In this document: in pieces, positions 22,936 to 30,765 of the stretch
Numbering within the stretch: position 1 is the first letter of the stretch
How the letters are laid out: each line of letters begins with the position of its first letter
DNA from: an uncultured Solobacterium sp.
Lineage (GTDB): Bacteria; Bacillota_I; Bacilli_A; Erysipelotrichales; Erysipelotrichaceae
DNA length: 64,000 bases
Direction: 5' to 3'
Assembly: GCA_900552125.1 (NCBI GenBank)
Contig: URYK01000006.1
Coordinates: 1-64,000, forward strand
Program-made: the position numbers and the translations under genes
The notes under the pieces: model-generated
Seen by the model: only the letters and a program-made list of their open reading frames with translations
Database searches by the model: none
What the model was told of the DNA's origin: nothing

Positions 22936-23493
22936 ATGTCTTTACTAAAATGCCCAGAATGTAATCATGATGTATCGGAATACGCTGATACATGTCCCAA
23001 CTGCGGATGTCCAATAAGCGTTATAAAAAACAAAAAAACCGAGAAAGAAAATAATATAAAAAATAATTTGCCAGATAAATGTCCTATATGTGGGACATCA
23101 AGCAATAGGATAAATCAAGAAATGAGATGTCCTGTTTGTGGATATTTATACAATAAAACAAAAGAGGAATTAACCGATTATCAGCAAAAAAGAAGATTGT
23201 TACCAGACTATTGTCCTATATGTCATTCTCCGAAAGAAAAAATAAATAGCAACTTTGAATGCACAATATGTGGTTATAACTTAATTAAAAAAACAAAAAC
23301 ACTAAATATTAATCCTAATCAATCTACTTCAACCCAACAACACATAACTCAGGCAACTTGCCCATACTGCAAATCTACAAACACTAAGAAAATATCAGCA
23401 GTAAGTAGAGCAGGGTCAATCCTTGGATTTGGATTGTTCTCTAAGAAATTGGGAAAAGAGTGGCATTGTAATAATTGTGGTAGCGATTTTTAA
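22936..23493 (+). CDS. Four-zinc-ribbon protein
   Basis: A 185-residue protein built from zinc ribbons: CPECNHDVSEYADTCPNCGC, CPICGT..CPVCGY, CPICHSP..CTICGY and a C-terminal CPYCKS..CNNCGSDF. Spacing is CX2C-n-CX2C in each. The ATG at 22936 follows GGAGGA. Zinc-ribbon proteins of this kind may bind nucleic acid or protein; no enzymatic motif is present. The gene reads opposite to the tail genes and begins the block lying between the two tape measure pieces. The next gene starts 12 nt downstream. Confidence 0.8.
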   Translation: MSLLKCPECNHDVSEYADTCPNCGCPISVIKNKKTEKENNIKNNLPDKCPICGTSSNRINQEMRCPVCGYLYNKTKEELTDYQQKRRLLPDYCPICHSPKEKINSNFECTICGYNLIKKTKTLNINPNQSTSTQQHITQATCPYCKSTNTKKISAVSRAGSILGFGLFSKKLGKEWHCNNCGSDF

Positions 23494-23504
23494 AGGTAAA
23501 ATTT

Positions 23505-24905
23505 ATGTCAAAAACAATATTAACATTAGATGAGATAAACCTTCTGAAACATAGCGAAGAACCAAAGAAAGAAGATTTATATGGAAATTTGTATAAAATT
23601 CTTTGTGAACTAAAAAATCCAAAAGCAATTACTTTAGAAAATTTACATCTAAACAGCAAAGGCGAAGCAGCTCTAACATATAACAAGAAGACACTTATTG
23701 ATACCGTAATTAAAGAATGGTATGCTGAAAATGTCAGTGAGAGCGATCCGGATAAAGTTACAAGATGCGAATTATGCAATACACCAAATAAGTATATTTA
23801 CTTTATTCGGAATCGTTTAAATAATGAAGTGTTAAACGTTGGATCTCATTGTATAACAAAATTCCCAGGAATGGCTGGATATATAGAACAGCACAAACAA
23901 TTATCAGGAATTAAGAACAACCATAAAATAATTGCTAGAAGAAATGAATTTCATGATCAAATTCCTGATATAGATAATATCCTTTCTGAATTAGATGAAT
24001 ATAAAGCTTCAATTCCTATTGCGTTATCAACCAAATTACAGGAAGATTTAGATGAGACGATTGTACGTATTCGCAAAATATATACAACATATGTTGACAC
24101 AGGAAAGAAACTGTATACCACAGAATATTCTGTCTTTGAACTGTTTAAAATTAATTATGATCATTACAATAAGTTAAAACTACTTATAAAAGAGCACATC
24201 GAAAATAACAGAAGCAATCCTTTTGTTTGTAATAGAAGAGAAGTCGAATGGTTAAAAATGAACAATTCGAAGATATTAAAACAAATACAAGACAATAACG
24301 GAATCTATAAGCAAGATACCATTCAAGCTGTTTGCAGTGCTGATTTCATAAAGGATAATATTAATACCATTTTAAAACAAGGAAAATTACTTCATAGTTA
24401 CATTGCAAAAATAACTGAAGCATCTATCCATATAACATACGATAAGCAGGGATATGATGATTATTTAAGAATGAATATTTTGATATCCGACTTCATGGTA
24501 AGGATTGGTGCAAAAGCTTTGTTTGACAAGAATTTTACATTTTCAGATGATGATTTAATTTCGATCGCTAAAATGGAAGATTTAATAGACAATTTACAAT
24601 CAATAGTTAATCACTTATATAAAATAATGAAGAAATCTGGATATGCTCTATTAATAGATTACCGAAAGAATATGTTAATATTATATCGAAAAAATGATAA
24701 AGCAATCCGCAATTTCAAACCTTATCCTTTTATGAATTCATATAAAGATTATATGTTCTTTGATGAAGATAAAGTGAAATATTTTATAAAAAGAATGATA
24801 GGAACAACCACAAGTAAATGGATATCTCTGGAAGAACAAATAAAATATGATACAAACTTTTATGTTTGGACATTATATGAAGAACAATGGGTTGATCATA
24901 TGTAA
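23505..24905 (+). CDS. Large protein with one zinc-knuckle motif, function unknown
   Basis: A 466-residue protein. Near residue 86 it has CELCNTPNKYIYFIRNR followed by VLNVGSHCI, a zinc-knuckle-type module seen in proteins of mobile elements. The rest is helical and Lys/Asp/Asn-rich with a long coiled region (about 130-260). No nuclease, ATPase or methylase motif was found. It is co-transcribed with the zinc-ribbon gene and followed by a terminator. It could be a defence or host-takeover factor, but nothing in the sequence settles that. Confidence 0.7.
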   Translation: MSKTILTLDEINLLKHSEEPKKEDLYGNLYKILCELKNPKAITLENLHLNSKGEAALTYNKKTLIDTVIKEWYAENVSESDPDKVTRCELCNTPNKYIYFIRNRLNNEVLNVGSHCITKFPGMAGYIEQHKQLSGIKNNHKIIARRNEFHDQIPDIDNILSELDEYKASIPIALSTKLQEDLDETIVRIRKIYTTYVDTGKKLYTTEYSVFELFKINYDHYNKLKLLIKEHIENNRSNPFVCNRREVEWLKMNNSKILKQIQDNNGIYKQDTIQAVCSADFIKDNINTILKQGKLLHSYIAKITEASIHITYDKQGYDDYLRMNILISDFMVRIGAKALFDKNFTFSDDDLISIAKMEDLIDNLQSIVNHLYKIMKKSGYALLIDYRKNMLILYRKNDKAIRNFKPYPFMNSYKDYMFFDEDKVKYFIKRMIGTTTSKWISLEEQIKYDTNFYVWTLYEEQWVDHM

Positions 24906-24908
24906 GGA

Positions 24909-24953
24909 GAGAAGAGTAGAGGGTAAAATTTTCTCTACTCTTTCTTTTTGCAC
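24909..24953 (+). terminator. Terminator after the zinc-protein pair
   Basis: Stem AGAGTAGAG / CTCTACTCT with a T-rich tail (TTTCTTTTTG). It separates the plus-strand pair from the convergent toxin gene. Confidence 0.85.
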
Positions 24954-24988
24954 ATAATAAAAGAGCAATGTGATTACTGCTCAGATTG

Positions 24989-25477
24989 TTACTTTTGTTC
25001 TTGTAATTCCTCTATCAACATTTGCTCTATACGAATAACATCTGGTTGAGTTGGAGTAAATTTAACACCATGTCTCATAAGATTAATTATTTTCATTGCA
25101 TTAGATTCAATAAATAATAACTTTTTCTTATCCTTTATTTGCATAAAAGTATTTTGCTTTATATATGGATTCATAATATATTTTTCCGTAATAGGAAACA
25201 TATCTTGAAACAAAAAAGCCTGTTCAATACCATTCACTTTAATTATTTGAATATGATCATGCTTTTTATTTTTATTTATTTTCTGCTGAATAATATCTTT
25301 ATATTTATCTATCTTACTACTACATGGTATTACCCATAACAAATTCGTTTTACTATCTTTAAATGCATAATAATGTGGTCTTTGGGTATCCGCTTTATTA
25401 GCTTTTAAATACTTGTCTCCTATAAAATCAAAGAAAGCATCTTTTATAAAGTACATCCGTCCATCAACAAATTCCAT
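24989..25477 (-). CDS. cptN: Type III toxin-antitoxin endoribonuclease toxin (CptN/ToxN-like)
   Basis: The 162-residue protein matches my recollection of CptN-type toxins of the ToxN/AbiQ fold: an N-terminal region with KADTQRPHYYAFKDSK, LLWVIPCSSKIDKYKDII, a central FLFQDMFPITEKYI and a C-terminal HGVKFTPTQPDVIRIE. Toxins of this family cleave mRNA and are held inactive by a repeat RNA. The context supports the call: directly upstream on the same strand are 46-nt tandem repeats (25529-25633), then a leaky terminator (25498-25531), then the toxin with a GAGGA site. This order is diagnostic for type III systems, which often cause abortive infection against phages. Confidence 0.82.
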   Translation of the reverse strand: MEFVDGRMYFIKDAFFDFIGDKYLKANKADTQRPHYYAFKDSKTNLLWVIPCSSKIDKYKDIIQQKINKNKKHDHIQIIKVNGIEQAFLFQDMFPITEKYIMNPYIKQNTFMQIKDKKKLLFIESNAMKIINLMRHGVKFTPTQPDVIRIEQMLIEELQEQK

Positions 25478-25497
25478 AATTAATTTTCCTCTTTAGA

Positions 25498-25531
25498 ATA
25501 ATATAGCCCTCTTCATAAGAAGAAGGCTATA
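25498..25531 (-). terminator. Leaky terminator between antitoxin RNA and toxin
   Basis: On the minus strand, ATATAGCCTTCTTCT pairs with GAAGAGGGCTATAT, followed by TATTATTC rather than a clean T run. Type III systems use such a hairpin to make much more antitoxin RNA than toxin mRNA. Confidence 0.75.
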
Positions 25532-25633
25532 TACTTAAACATTGCCTATTTAATTACACGCATGACAATTAGCGAGAAACTGATACACTGTCTACTTAAT
25601 AATGCGCATAACAGTTAGCGCCATACTTAAACA
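25529..25633 (-). ncRNA. Tandem-repeat antitoxin RNA (CptI/ToxI-like)
   Basis: Two full repeats of 46 nt and part of a third: plus-strand units 25529-25574 and 25575-25620, then 25621-25633. The 10-mer ATACTTAAAC recurs at 25531 and 25623, exactly 92 nt apart, and GCATRACARTTAGCG recurs 46 nt apart (25560 and 25606). The two units differ at several sites, as in known CptI antitoxins with about two units. A TATAAT box on the minus strand (25687-25692) is a likely -10 element. Each processed repeat would bind one toxin molecule. Confidence 0.8.
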
Positions 25634-25873
25634 TCATAAAAATTTTAAATTTAAAACAAACATATATTTCTTATTTGTTTGATTTAATTATACCCGTTCT
25701 ATTGAGAAAATGCTACACAAATAATACACAAAAATATAATAGTTTTATTGTGATTTTTGCCATTCGACACATTTAACACTAATATCTTAACACAATCTTA
25801 GCACGTCACATCTTGAAATGTATGCTAAATATGGTATATTATTAATGCATCTTTTACTTATGAGGTGATTTAT

Positions 25874-26212
25874 ATGAAAATTGATGACTTTTTATTCATC
25901 TGTCGCATAAGTCGGAGGTACAAAGGATACCGATATATCAAATATGCGATTGAATTAATTAACGAAGTGGAAGATGATGATATATATCTTATCACAAAAG
26001 ACATATATCCTTCCATTGCAAAGAAATTCCATACATCTACAATGGTCGTAGAATCAAACATTCGTACAGTCGTGCGACATCTTTTTAATGAACAAAAAGA
26101 TATTCTAAAACCAATATTCGGTTATATTCCAAACAAATGTCCATCAAATGCACAATTTCTAGATGCGCTTGCTTTTGCATATAAAGATAAAATCCGAAAT
26201 TTATACAATTAG
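25874..26212 (+). CDS. Orphan Spo0A C-terminal-like DNA-binding protein
   Basis: The 112-residue protein consists almost only of the DNA-binding fold of the sporulation regulator Spo0A: GYRYIKYAIELINE, DIYPSIAKKFHTSTMVVESNIRTVVRHLF (recognition-helix region) and the closing CPSNAQFLDALAF. There is no receiver domain. The ATG at 25874 has GAGGTGA ahead of it. Inside a prophage such a protein could bind 0A boxes and tune sporulation or phage entry into spores; this is an inference from family knowledge. Confidence 0.8.
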   Translation: MKIDDFLFICRISRRYKGYRYIKYAIELINEVEDDDIYLITKDIYPSIAKKFHTSTMVVESNIRTVVRHLFNEQKDILKPIFGYIPNKCPSNAQFLDALAFAYKDKIRNLYN

Positions 26213-26275
26213 CCGTTTAATTTTTTCTGAATGTATGTTCTGGATTTCCAAATTTTGACAAAGTAGTATAATGTA

Positions 26276-26440
26276 ATCAGTTACATAAAATCGGTAGTAT
26301 AACCACAATACACCTAGTTCCACGGATTTTCGTAACCATATCTTTTTATGTGGGAGCACCAGAGTAAGACAATGGTGCGGGAAAATCTATATGGGCTATT
26401 CTGCCTAATTTTCCATGAGATGAAATATATCTTACAGAAA
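26276..26440 (+). ncRNA. Candidate structured leader RNA
   Basis: Intergenic DNA with perfect hairpins: GCACCA..TGGTGC (26354-26376 region), GAAAAT..ATTTTC enclosing GGGC..GCCT, and ACATAAAA/TTTTTATGT as an alternative outer pairing. It lies between the Spo0A-like gene and a small membrane protein gene. I do not recognise a known riboswitch class. Confidence 0.4.
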
Positions 26441-26448
26441 GAAGGGTA

Positions 26449-26664
26449 GTGTTGAAAGAAGAAATTGTTAAATTTCTTATGGAATATGGCTATATTGTGA
26501 TATTTATTTTGATCCCAATTATAGTTTTAATGTTTCTTCATGAAATAAACAAACTCATTGCAATTATTCTTATTGCATTCAAAAAGAATATGAGCAGCAT
26601 GAGAGCAGAAGCGATTTCCAAAATAGCATCTCCAACCACGATTATTTTCAAACAAAAAGAGTAA
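26449..26664 (+). CDS. Small single-pass membrane protein
   Basis: A 71-residue protein with one long hydrophobic stretch (YIVIFILIPIIVLMFL) followed by a second weaker one and a basic tail. The start is GTG 26449 or TTG 26452. It follows the structured leader candidate and is followed by a terminator. Size and shape would fit a toxin peptide, superinfection exclusion protein or holin-like peptide; none can be chosen from sequence. Confidence 0.5.
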   Translation: MLKEEIVKFLMEYGYIVIFILIPIIVLMFLHEINKLIAIILIAFKKNMSSMRAEAISKIASPTTIIFKQKE

Positions 26665-26727
26665 TATTCTTTAATAATCGAATAGACTTGTATTGTTTTC
26701 CTTTCGTTCCTTTTTAAGAGTAAACTA

Positions 26728-26767
26728 ACCCTCGGAACCTTCAAAAGTTCTGAGGGGATTTTTCTTT
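26728..26767 (+). terminator. Terminator after the small membrane protein
   Basis: Stem CCCTCGGAACCTT / AAGTTCTGAGGGG with a T-rich tail (GATTTTTCTTTC). Confidence 0.85.
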
Positions 26768-26984
26768 CTGTAATATTTAATCTTATATTATCCACACAAA
26801 CAAAAATTCATGTATAGATATATTCTGCATTTTAACCAAAGTATTTACACATAGACAAAAATACATTATAATTACTTTATCTCAAACTATAACTGGTCTG
26901 AGACACGATATTATATCTTGGAGATTAGATATTTTTCTGATCTCCATTATTTTTACAGTTATTTATTCTCTATCCATTGCCAAT

Positions 26985-27420
26985 AACGATGGGATAGAAG
27001 ACATCGTGTTATTTTATTTGAATATGTAATAACAAAACATATATTGTTTCTTGGACTATACATTGTAAGTCAATATTGTAAGGTCATATTGGCTTCGAAG
27101 ATCGGTAGTCTCTGAGCGTCCTGCTATACAATTATATATTCTCTATAACAGTGCGTTGCTGATCAGTTAGTTGGTTATTATAACCTTTGCCCTTATACTA
27201 GACACTTAGGAGCATCTTCCAGATGCCTTTTATTTCACCATATGTCATCTTAATGATTTTTTCTACTTTCGTCGCATTCACACTTGCCGTTTCCGACTAT
27301 GTTGTAGCTCATTAAGCATTAGGCTTCCCAGCAATTAATCTTCTAATTTTAAAACGTTAACAACACACACTTGTTTACAACACCATTTTCGTTATATTCT
27401 TGTGTATGAAGTGACCAGTT
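26985..27420 (-). ncRNA. Group I intron in the tape measure gene
   Basis: Read on the minus strand, the classical core elements occur in order: P (TTAATTGCTGGGAAGCCT), Q (TGATCAGCAACG), R (GCTCAGAGACTACC) and S (ATGTATAGTCCAAG), where GACTA of R pairs with TAGTC of S as P7. The upstream exon is the tape measure fragment ending LFKNLDL. The 5' splice site is near 27420; the 3' end after P9 is near 27000-26985 and is not resolved. The expected downstream exon does not follow there: tape measure coding resumes only at 22860, over 4 kb away. Confidence 0.85.
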
Positions 27421-27794
27421 TAGATAAAACAAATCTAAGTTTTTGAAAAGTTTTACGCCAGCGAATGTAGCGAAGGCAGTTTTCAATAAGCCTACTTTAT
27501 CTATGAGTTGCGTAATGACATCAAGTGCCGATGATCCACTATCAACGATTCCTTTTACAAAGTCAGATGATACTAAGGATGATGAGAAAGATTGGAATGA
27601 GGCTTTGAAGTGTTCTATAGAAGCTTCAATTCCTTTGTTCCATGAATCAAGTTCTTTTTCAGCAGAACCATCTGATTCATTAAGGGCAGTATTGAGTGTT
27701 TTTTTGGCTACGTCCCATTGGGACATCATTGCACTCATTATGTTGCCTTGATTCTTCAAATTGTTCAGAATATACGCAAAATATTCTGATAATT
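27421..27794 (-). pseudogene. Tape measure protein, upstream fragment
   Basis: An open frame (YFAYILNNLKNQGNIMSAM.. to ..ATFAGVKLFKNLDLF) typical of tape measure proteins, with the helix SIEHFKASFQSFSSSLVSSDFVKGIVD. A stop codon sits just upstream, so the large N-terminal part is gone. The downstream side runs into the group I intron. Together with 20242-22860 it is the remains of one gene. Confidence 0.72.
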
Positions 27795-27814
27795 ATATAT
27801 TAATACAAACTAAT

Positions 27815-28348
27815 TTATGCTATTTTAAGTCTATCATCATAGACTCCATCTTTAAACTCTTTAACAAATTGATTCCATTGTTCTTCATTATTTACACATT
27901 TGCTATAAACTGAATGATACAAGGTATGAATATCTTTTCTTACACAAACTCCAAGAGGATATTTGTCATGTACTTCTAAAAACTTTTCTAAAATATCTTC
28001 AAGTTCTTCAATAGTGTATTCAGAATACTCTTTTAATTCAATATTATATTCTTCAATAGTTTCGTTTAAAATATTTGCAAATCCATACATATGATGAATA
28101 GCAAAATTTTTGCTTCCGGTTAATACACATTGATAATTACAATTTTCCATTGATTTTGTTTTCCACGATTGTAGATGACCTCTAAGAAATTTTGAAAGAC
28201 CTTCATATCCAGATCCGTCTTTATTGAAATGTAACAAGCCAAGAGCCAATCGTCTAGCCTGTGTAGCTTTGTATGTACGTCCAAGCTTTTTACACATAAT
28301 CATATCTGCTTCTGTTTGCCAATGTGATAATATGTATTCATACGCCAT
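27815..28348 (-). CDS. HNH endonuclease, homing type
   Basis: A 177-residue protein with an HNH-like core: CVLTGSKNFAIHHMYGF, later LGVCVRKDIHTLYHSVY. The layout matches HNH homing nucleases found near group I introns in Firmicutes phages. The open frame extends a few codons upstream of the ATG (HYKTTPLIW) without another start, and no clear ribosome site is present, so the N terminus may be clipped. Its neighbourhood to the tape measure intron suggests it once moved that intron. Confidence 0.72.
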   Translation of the reverse strand: MAYEYILSHWQTEADMIMCKKLGRTYKATQARRLALGLLHFNKDGSGYEGLSKFLRGHLQSWKTKSMENCNYQCVLTGSKNFAIHHMYGFANILNETIEEYNIELKEYSEYTIEELEDILEKFLEVHDKYPLGVCVRKDIHTLYHSVYSKCVNNEEQWNQFVKEFKDGVYDDRLKIA

Positions 28349-28406
28349 CCAAATGAGAGGTGTTGTTTTATAATGACATCTCTCTACTTATATATTCCCC
28401 ATATAT

Positions 28407-29213
28407 TTATTTTGTTTTTGTATTTCTACCTTTCAATTTCCCAAAAGAATCTATATTATATGCTTTCAGCATCTTTTTAAGTGCCCATTCTATTTCTTTT
28501 TCGTATCCCTCCTGATTCAAGACATAAATGTTTGGTAAATTTTTAGGTGGCTTATTTGGATCTTGTTGGATGCTTCCAACTTCTTTTTTTATAAGAAGTG
28601 GATTGATATCTCCAAATTGAGAAGTTAGATATTTAATACATTGTGTTATACTGTCTTTTGATGTCTTTAAATCTTCAGCCATTGTTTTTAAGCTTCTGAA
28701 AAAAGCTTCCGGTTTTTCTTCTGGGTTATATAACACCTCTTCATTGTTAATTTTTGGTCTGAAGAATATGTAAGAATTGATATAGAGAAATGTCATTAAT
28801 ATGTTCTCTTTATTGATACTAGATTCATTCATCATAATGAAATCTAATTGAGACGATGTAATTTTAGAAAAATTTTCTCTTGCTTCGAAATTATCTGGAA
28901 TAACTTTTATTTCTATTCCAGTATCATAGCCGATAGAGTCTAAATCTTGTTTTACTACAATCATCTTGTTATTTATCATGTATTCAAGAACGTCTAATAT
29001 TTCTTGGAACGCTTTTGGTTTTCTTTTTGTGGTTTTATAACCATAAAATTCAAGAACCTTTCTGATAGTAATCCAACTATAGTCCTCGTAAGATCTATAT
29101 TTGTCAATTAGAATGTAAGTAATATAAAATTTCCTACTAACTCCAAATTTCGTTTTAATATCCCCCTTGATGTATTCATTTGGGAATCTAGTAAAGTATT
29201 CTGTTTTTTGCAA
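28407..29213 (-). CDS. Putative winged-helix replication-initiator-like DNA-binding protein
   Basis: A 268-residue protein with an N-terminal helix-turn-helix-like region (FGVSRKFYITYILIDKYRSYEDYSWITIRKVLEFYGYK) and a second helical domain (KTMAEDLKTSKDSITQCIKYLTSQFG). It resembles plasmid or phage replication-initiation and replication-control proteins, but I do not recognise the family firmly. Its leader contains paired 19-nt direct repeats in an inverted-repeat frame at 29241-29321, which could be its binding sites or origin iterons. Confidence 0.5.
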   Translation of the reverse strand: MQKTEYFTRFPNEYIKGDIKTKFGVSRKFYITYILIDKYRSYEDYSWITIRKVLEFYGYKTTKRKPKAFQEILDVLEYMINNKMIVVKQDLDSIGYDTGIEIKVIPDNFEARENFSKITSSQLDFIMMNESSINKENILMTFLYINSYIFFRPKINNEEVLYNPEEKPEAFFRSLKTMAEDLKTSKDSITQCIKYLTSQFGDINPLLIKKEVGSIQQDPNKPPKNLPNIYVLNQEGYEKEIEWALKKMLKAYNIDSFGKLKGRNTKTK

Positions 29214-29240
29214 TGCAAGCCTCCTTCATTTTTTACGTGA

Positions 29241-29321
29241 GTTCGGCAAACGTCACTTTTGGGTACGTCGGATTTCTAAAAATCGGAATTTTGACGTCAC
29301 CTTTGGGTACGTCTGCCGAAC
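29241..29321. repeat. Paired 19-nt direct repeats inside an 8-bp inverted repeat
   Basis: CGTCACTTTTGGGTACGTC (29251-29269) and CGTCACCTTTGGGTACGTC (29295-29313) differ at one base and are 44 nt apart. They are enclosed by GTTCGGCA (29241-29248) and TGCCGAAC (29314-29321). Each 19-mer itself has complementary ends (ACGT), and GATTT..AAATC lies between. It could be an iteron/operator site or a folded leader RNA of the adjacent minus-strand gene. Confidence 0.65.
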
Positions 29322-29343
29322 CGAAACAAGATATATAACTATT

Positions 29344-29458
29344 TAAGAAGACAGACTAATACTCCGTAAATGAACTGTCGTCCATTTACTCCGTAATTTT
29401 TTATTCAATTGTTTATGGTTGGATTGAAGATTAATAAATCAAACAATCTGTCTTCTTA
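29344..29458. repeat. Long inverted repeat with nested hairpin
   Basis: AAGAAGACAGA at 29344 pairs with TCTGTCTTCTT near 29448. Inside lies GTAAATG..CATTTAC, flanked by two copies of ACTCCGTAA. It is intergenic between the antirepressor-like and initiator-like genes. Confidence 0.5.
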
Positions 29459-29466
29459 TCTATTCT

Positions 29467-30120
29467 CTATCCATGATTAGAAATAACATCACATTTCAGT
29501 TGTAATGTCTGGTCTGAATTTTCATTTGCATATTGCGTAAGAGTATTTAGCTTTGAGAATGAATTTGTTTTCCAGCGAGAGTATTTCTTCTCTGGAAGTT
29601 TCTTCTTTTGAGATGATTCTTTAATGGAAGAAATATCTTGCTGCATGGATGTAATTGTTTGTGTAAGAGTAGTGATAGCATCAAAAAGTGGTTCTAAATT
29701 GTACTGTTGTGATTTTAATTTGGTTGTGGCTATTTTTAATCCTTGTTCACATGCAATAAAATAATCCCTGGCTTGTTCGTGTCTTTCTGAATTGCCTGTC
29801 ATAGATAATTTCTTTGCAAATTCTGATGTGAGATGATAGTCAGTTCTTGTTTTTGTTTTAATATTATTGGCAGACTCGTACTCAAGGACGAATCTGAAAT
29901 AATCAATATTTTCTGTAGCGAATTTATTGTTCTTAATATTACGGTTACACCATTTTGAGAAATTTGATGGATTTAATTCTAAGAATGAATATAACTGACT
30001 TGCAGTTGTCATTCCATTTTCATCAATCTTAAGTGCGATTTCGATTGGAGTCTGTGTTGATGTTGCTTTAGTTTCTGGTGTTTCAGCCATTGCTATTTCT
30101 GTTGTGTTTGTTTTTCGCAT
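29467..30120 (-). CDS. AntA/AntB-type antirepressor, probably shortened at the C terminus
   Basis: A 217-residue protein. Residues about 20-110 match the AntA/AntB domain: KIDENGMTTASQLYSFLELNPSNFSKWCNRNI, then FRFVLEYES, DYHLTSEFAKKLSMTGNSERHEQARDYF. Such proteins antagonise phage repressors. The C-terminal KKKLPEKKYSRWKTNSFSKLNTLTQYANE is the start of a common C-terminal domain that stops early in QLKCDVISNHG, at one of the TTATCTATTCTCT motifs. The ATG at 30120 is preceded by CGGGGA and is preferred over an upstream ATG. No phage repressor gene is seen nearby. Confidence 0.8.
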   Translation of the reverse strand: MRKTNTTEIAMAETPETKATSTQTPIEIALKIDENGMTTASQLYSFLELNPSNFSKWCNRNIKNNKFATENIDYFRFVLEYESANNIKTKTRTDYHLTSEFAKKLSMTGNSERHEQARDYFIACEQGLKIATTKLKSQQYNLEPLFDAITTLTQTITSMQQDISSIKESSQKKKLPEKKYSRWKTNSFSKLNTLTQYANENSDQTLQLKCDVISNHG

Positions 30121-30235
30121 ATTTATTTCCCCGTTTCTTTTATGAATCATAAATCTGTAGTTTTGTAAGCGTCTCTTATATATTCTCTGAGTGAATTGTT
30201 AATTGAATGTGTTTTACGAATTACAAATCAAATGT

Positions 30236-30765
30236 CTTTTGCATGATATAGTTATATGGTTCTTCATTATAGAGTTCTCTGGCTGCTTGTAAGAATTTAT
30301 GTACCCCCATATCCATAATCTGACATTGGATTGGAGAGTATTTTCTTTATTGTATCTGGCTACAATTCTTCTGTATGCAGTTGATTCGCTGGAGATCCTT
30401 GTCCATCTTTGTTACAAAATCCTTTTACTTTTCCGGTTCCACAAAGAGATAGAATGGATAATGCTTTTAGTCCGTACATAAGATTGACATGGATTGTAAT
30501 TGGTTTATTCCTATATGGAATGTTAATGGAACCGTGTAATATTTGCTGCGTAGATGTTTGTATGTAAATATCTCCCGATATTGTTTTATAAATGTCATAT
30601 GTCCCGTAATTTGAATAGATATATGCATTTGCACATCCAATGTTTAATGTGTGTCTGTCTGTTTCTGATTGATAGCGATTATATGAGCCTTGTGTATATT
30701 GGCAATCTGGTATATCTCCATAAGGTACTTGCTGGATATTGCCTAAAGGATGATTATTATATATT
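30236..30765 (-). pseudogene. Decayed phage gene spread over three frames
   Basis: On the minus strand a stop-free stretch (HPLGNIQQVPYGDIPDC to KVKGFCNKDG) has no start codon. Protein-like sequence continues in a second frame (TRISSESTAYRRIVARYNKEN) and ends in a third (IMDMGVHKFLQAARELYNEE.. to a stop at about 30236). The change of frame twice within 200 nt points to decay. I do not recognise the family. It starts at a TTATATATTCTCT motif. Confidence 0.45.

Noticed and set aside
25501..25660. Possible CRISPR array
   Set aside because: The 46-nt units are adjacent without spacers, diverge from each other, and precede a toxin gene after a terminator; they are antitoxin repeats. No Cas genes are present.
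26276..26440. c-di-GMP or other known riboswitch
   Set aside because: The characteristic conserved bases of the c-di-GMP-I and -II classes are not visible; kept only as an unassigned structured RNA.
27443..27751. Plus-strand open frame of 102 codons
   Set aside because: It is the complement of the tape measure fragment and has no ribosome site.
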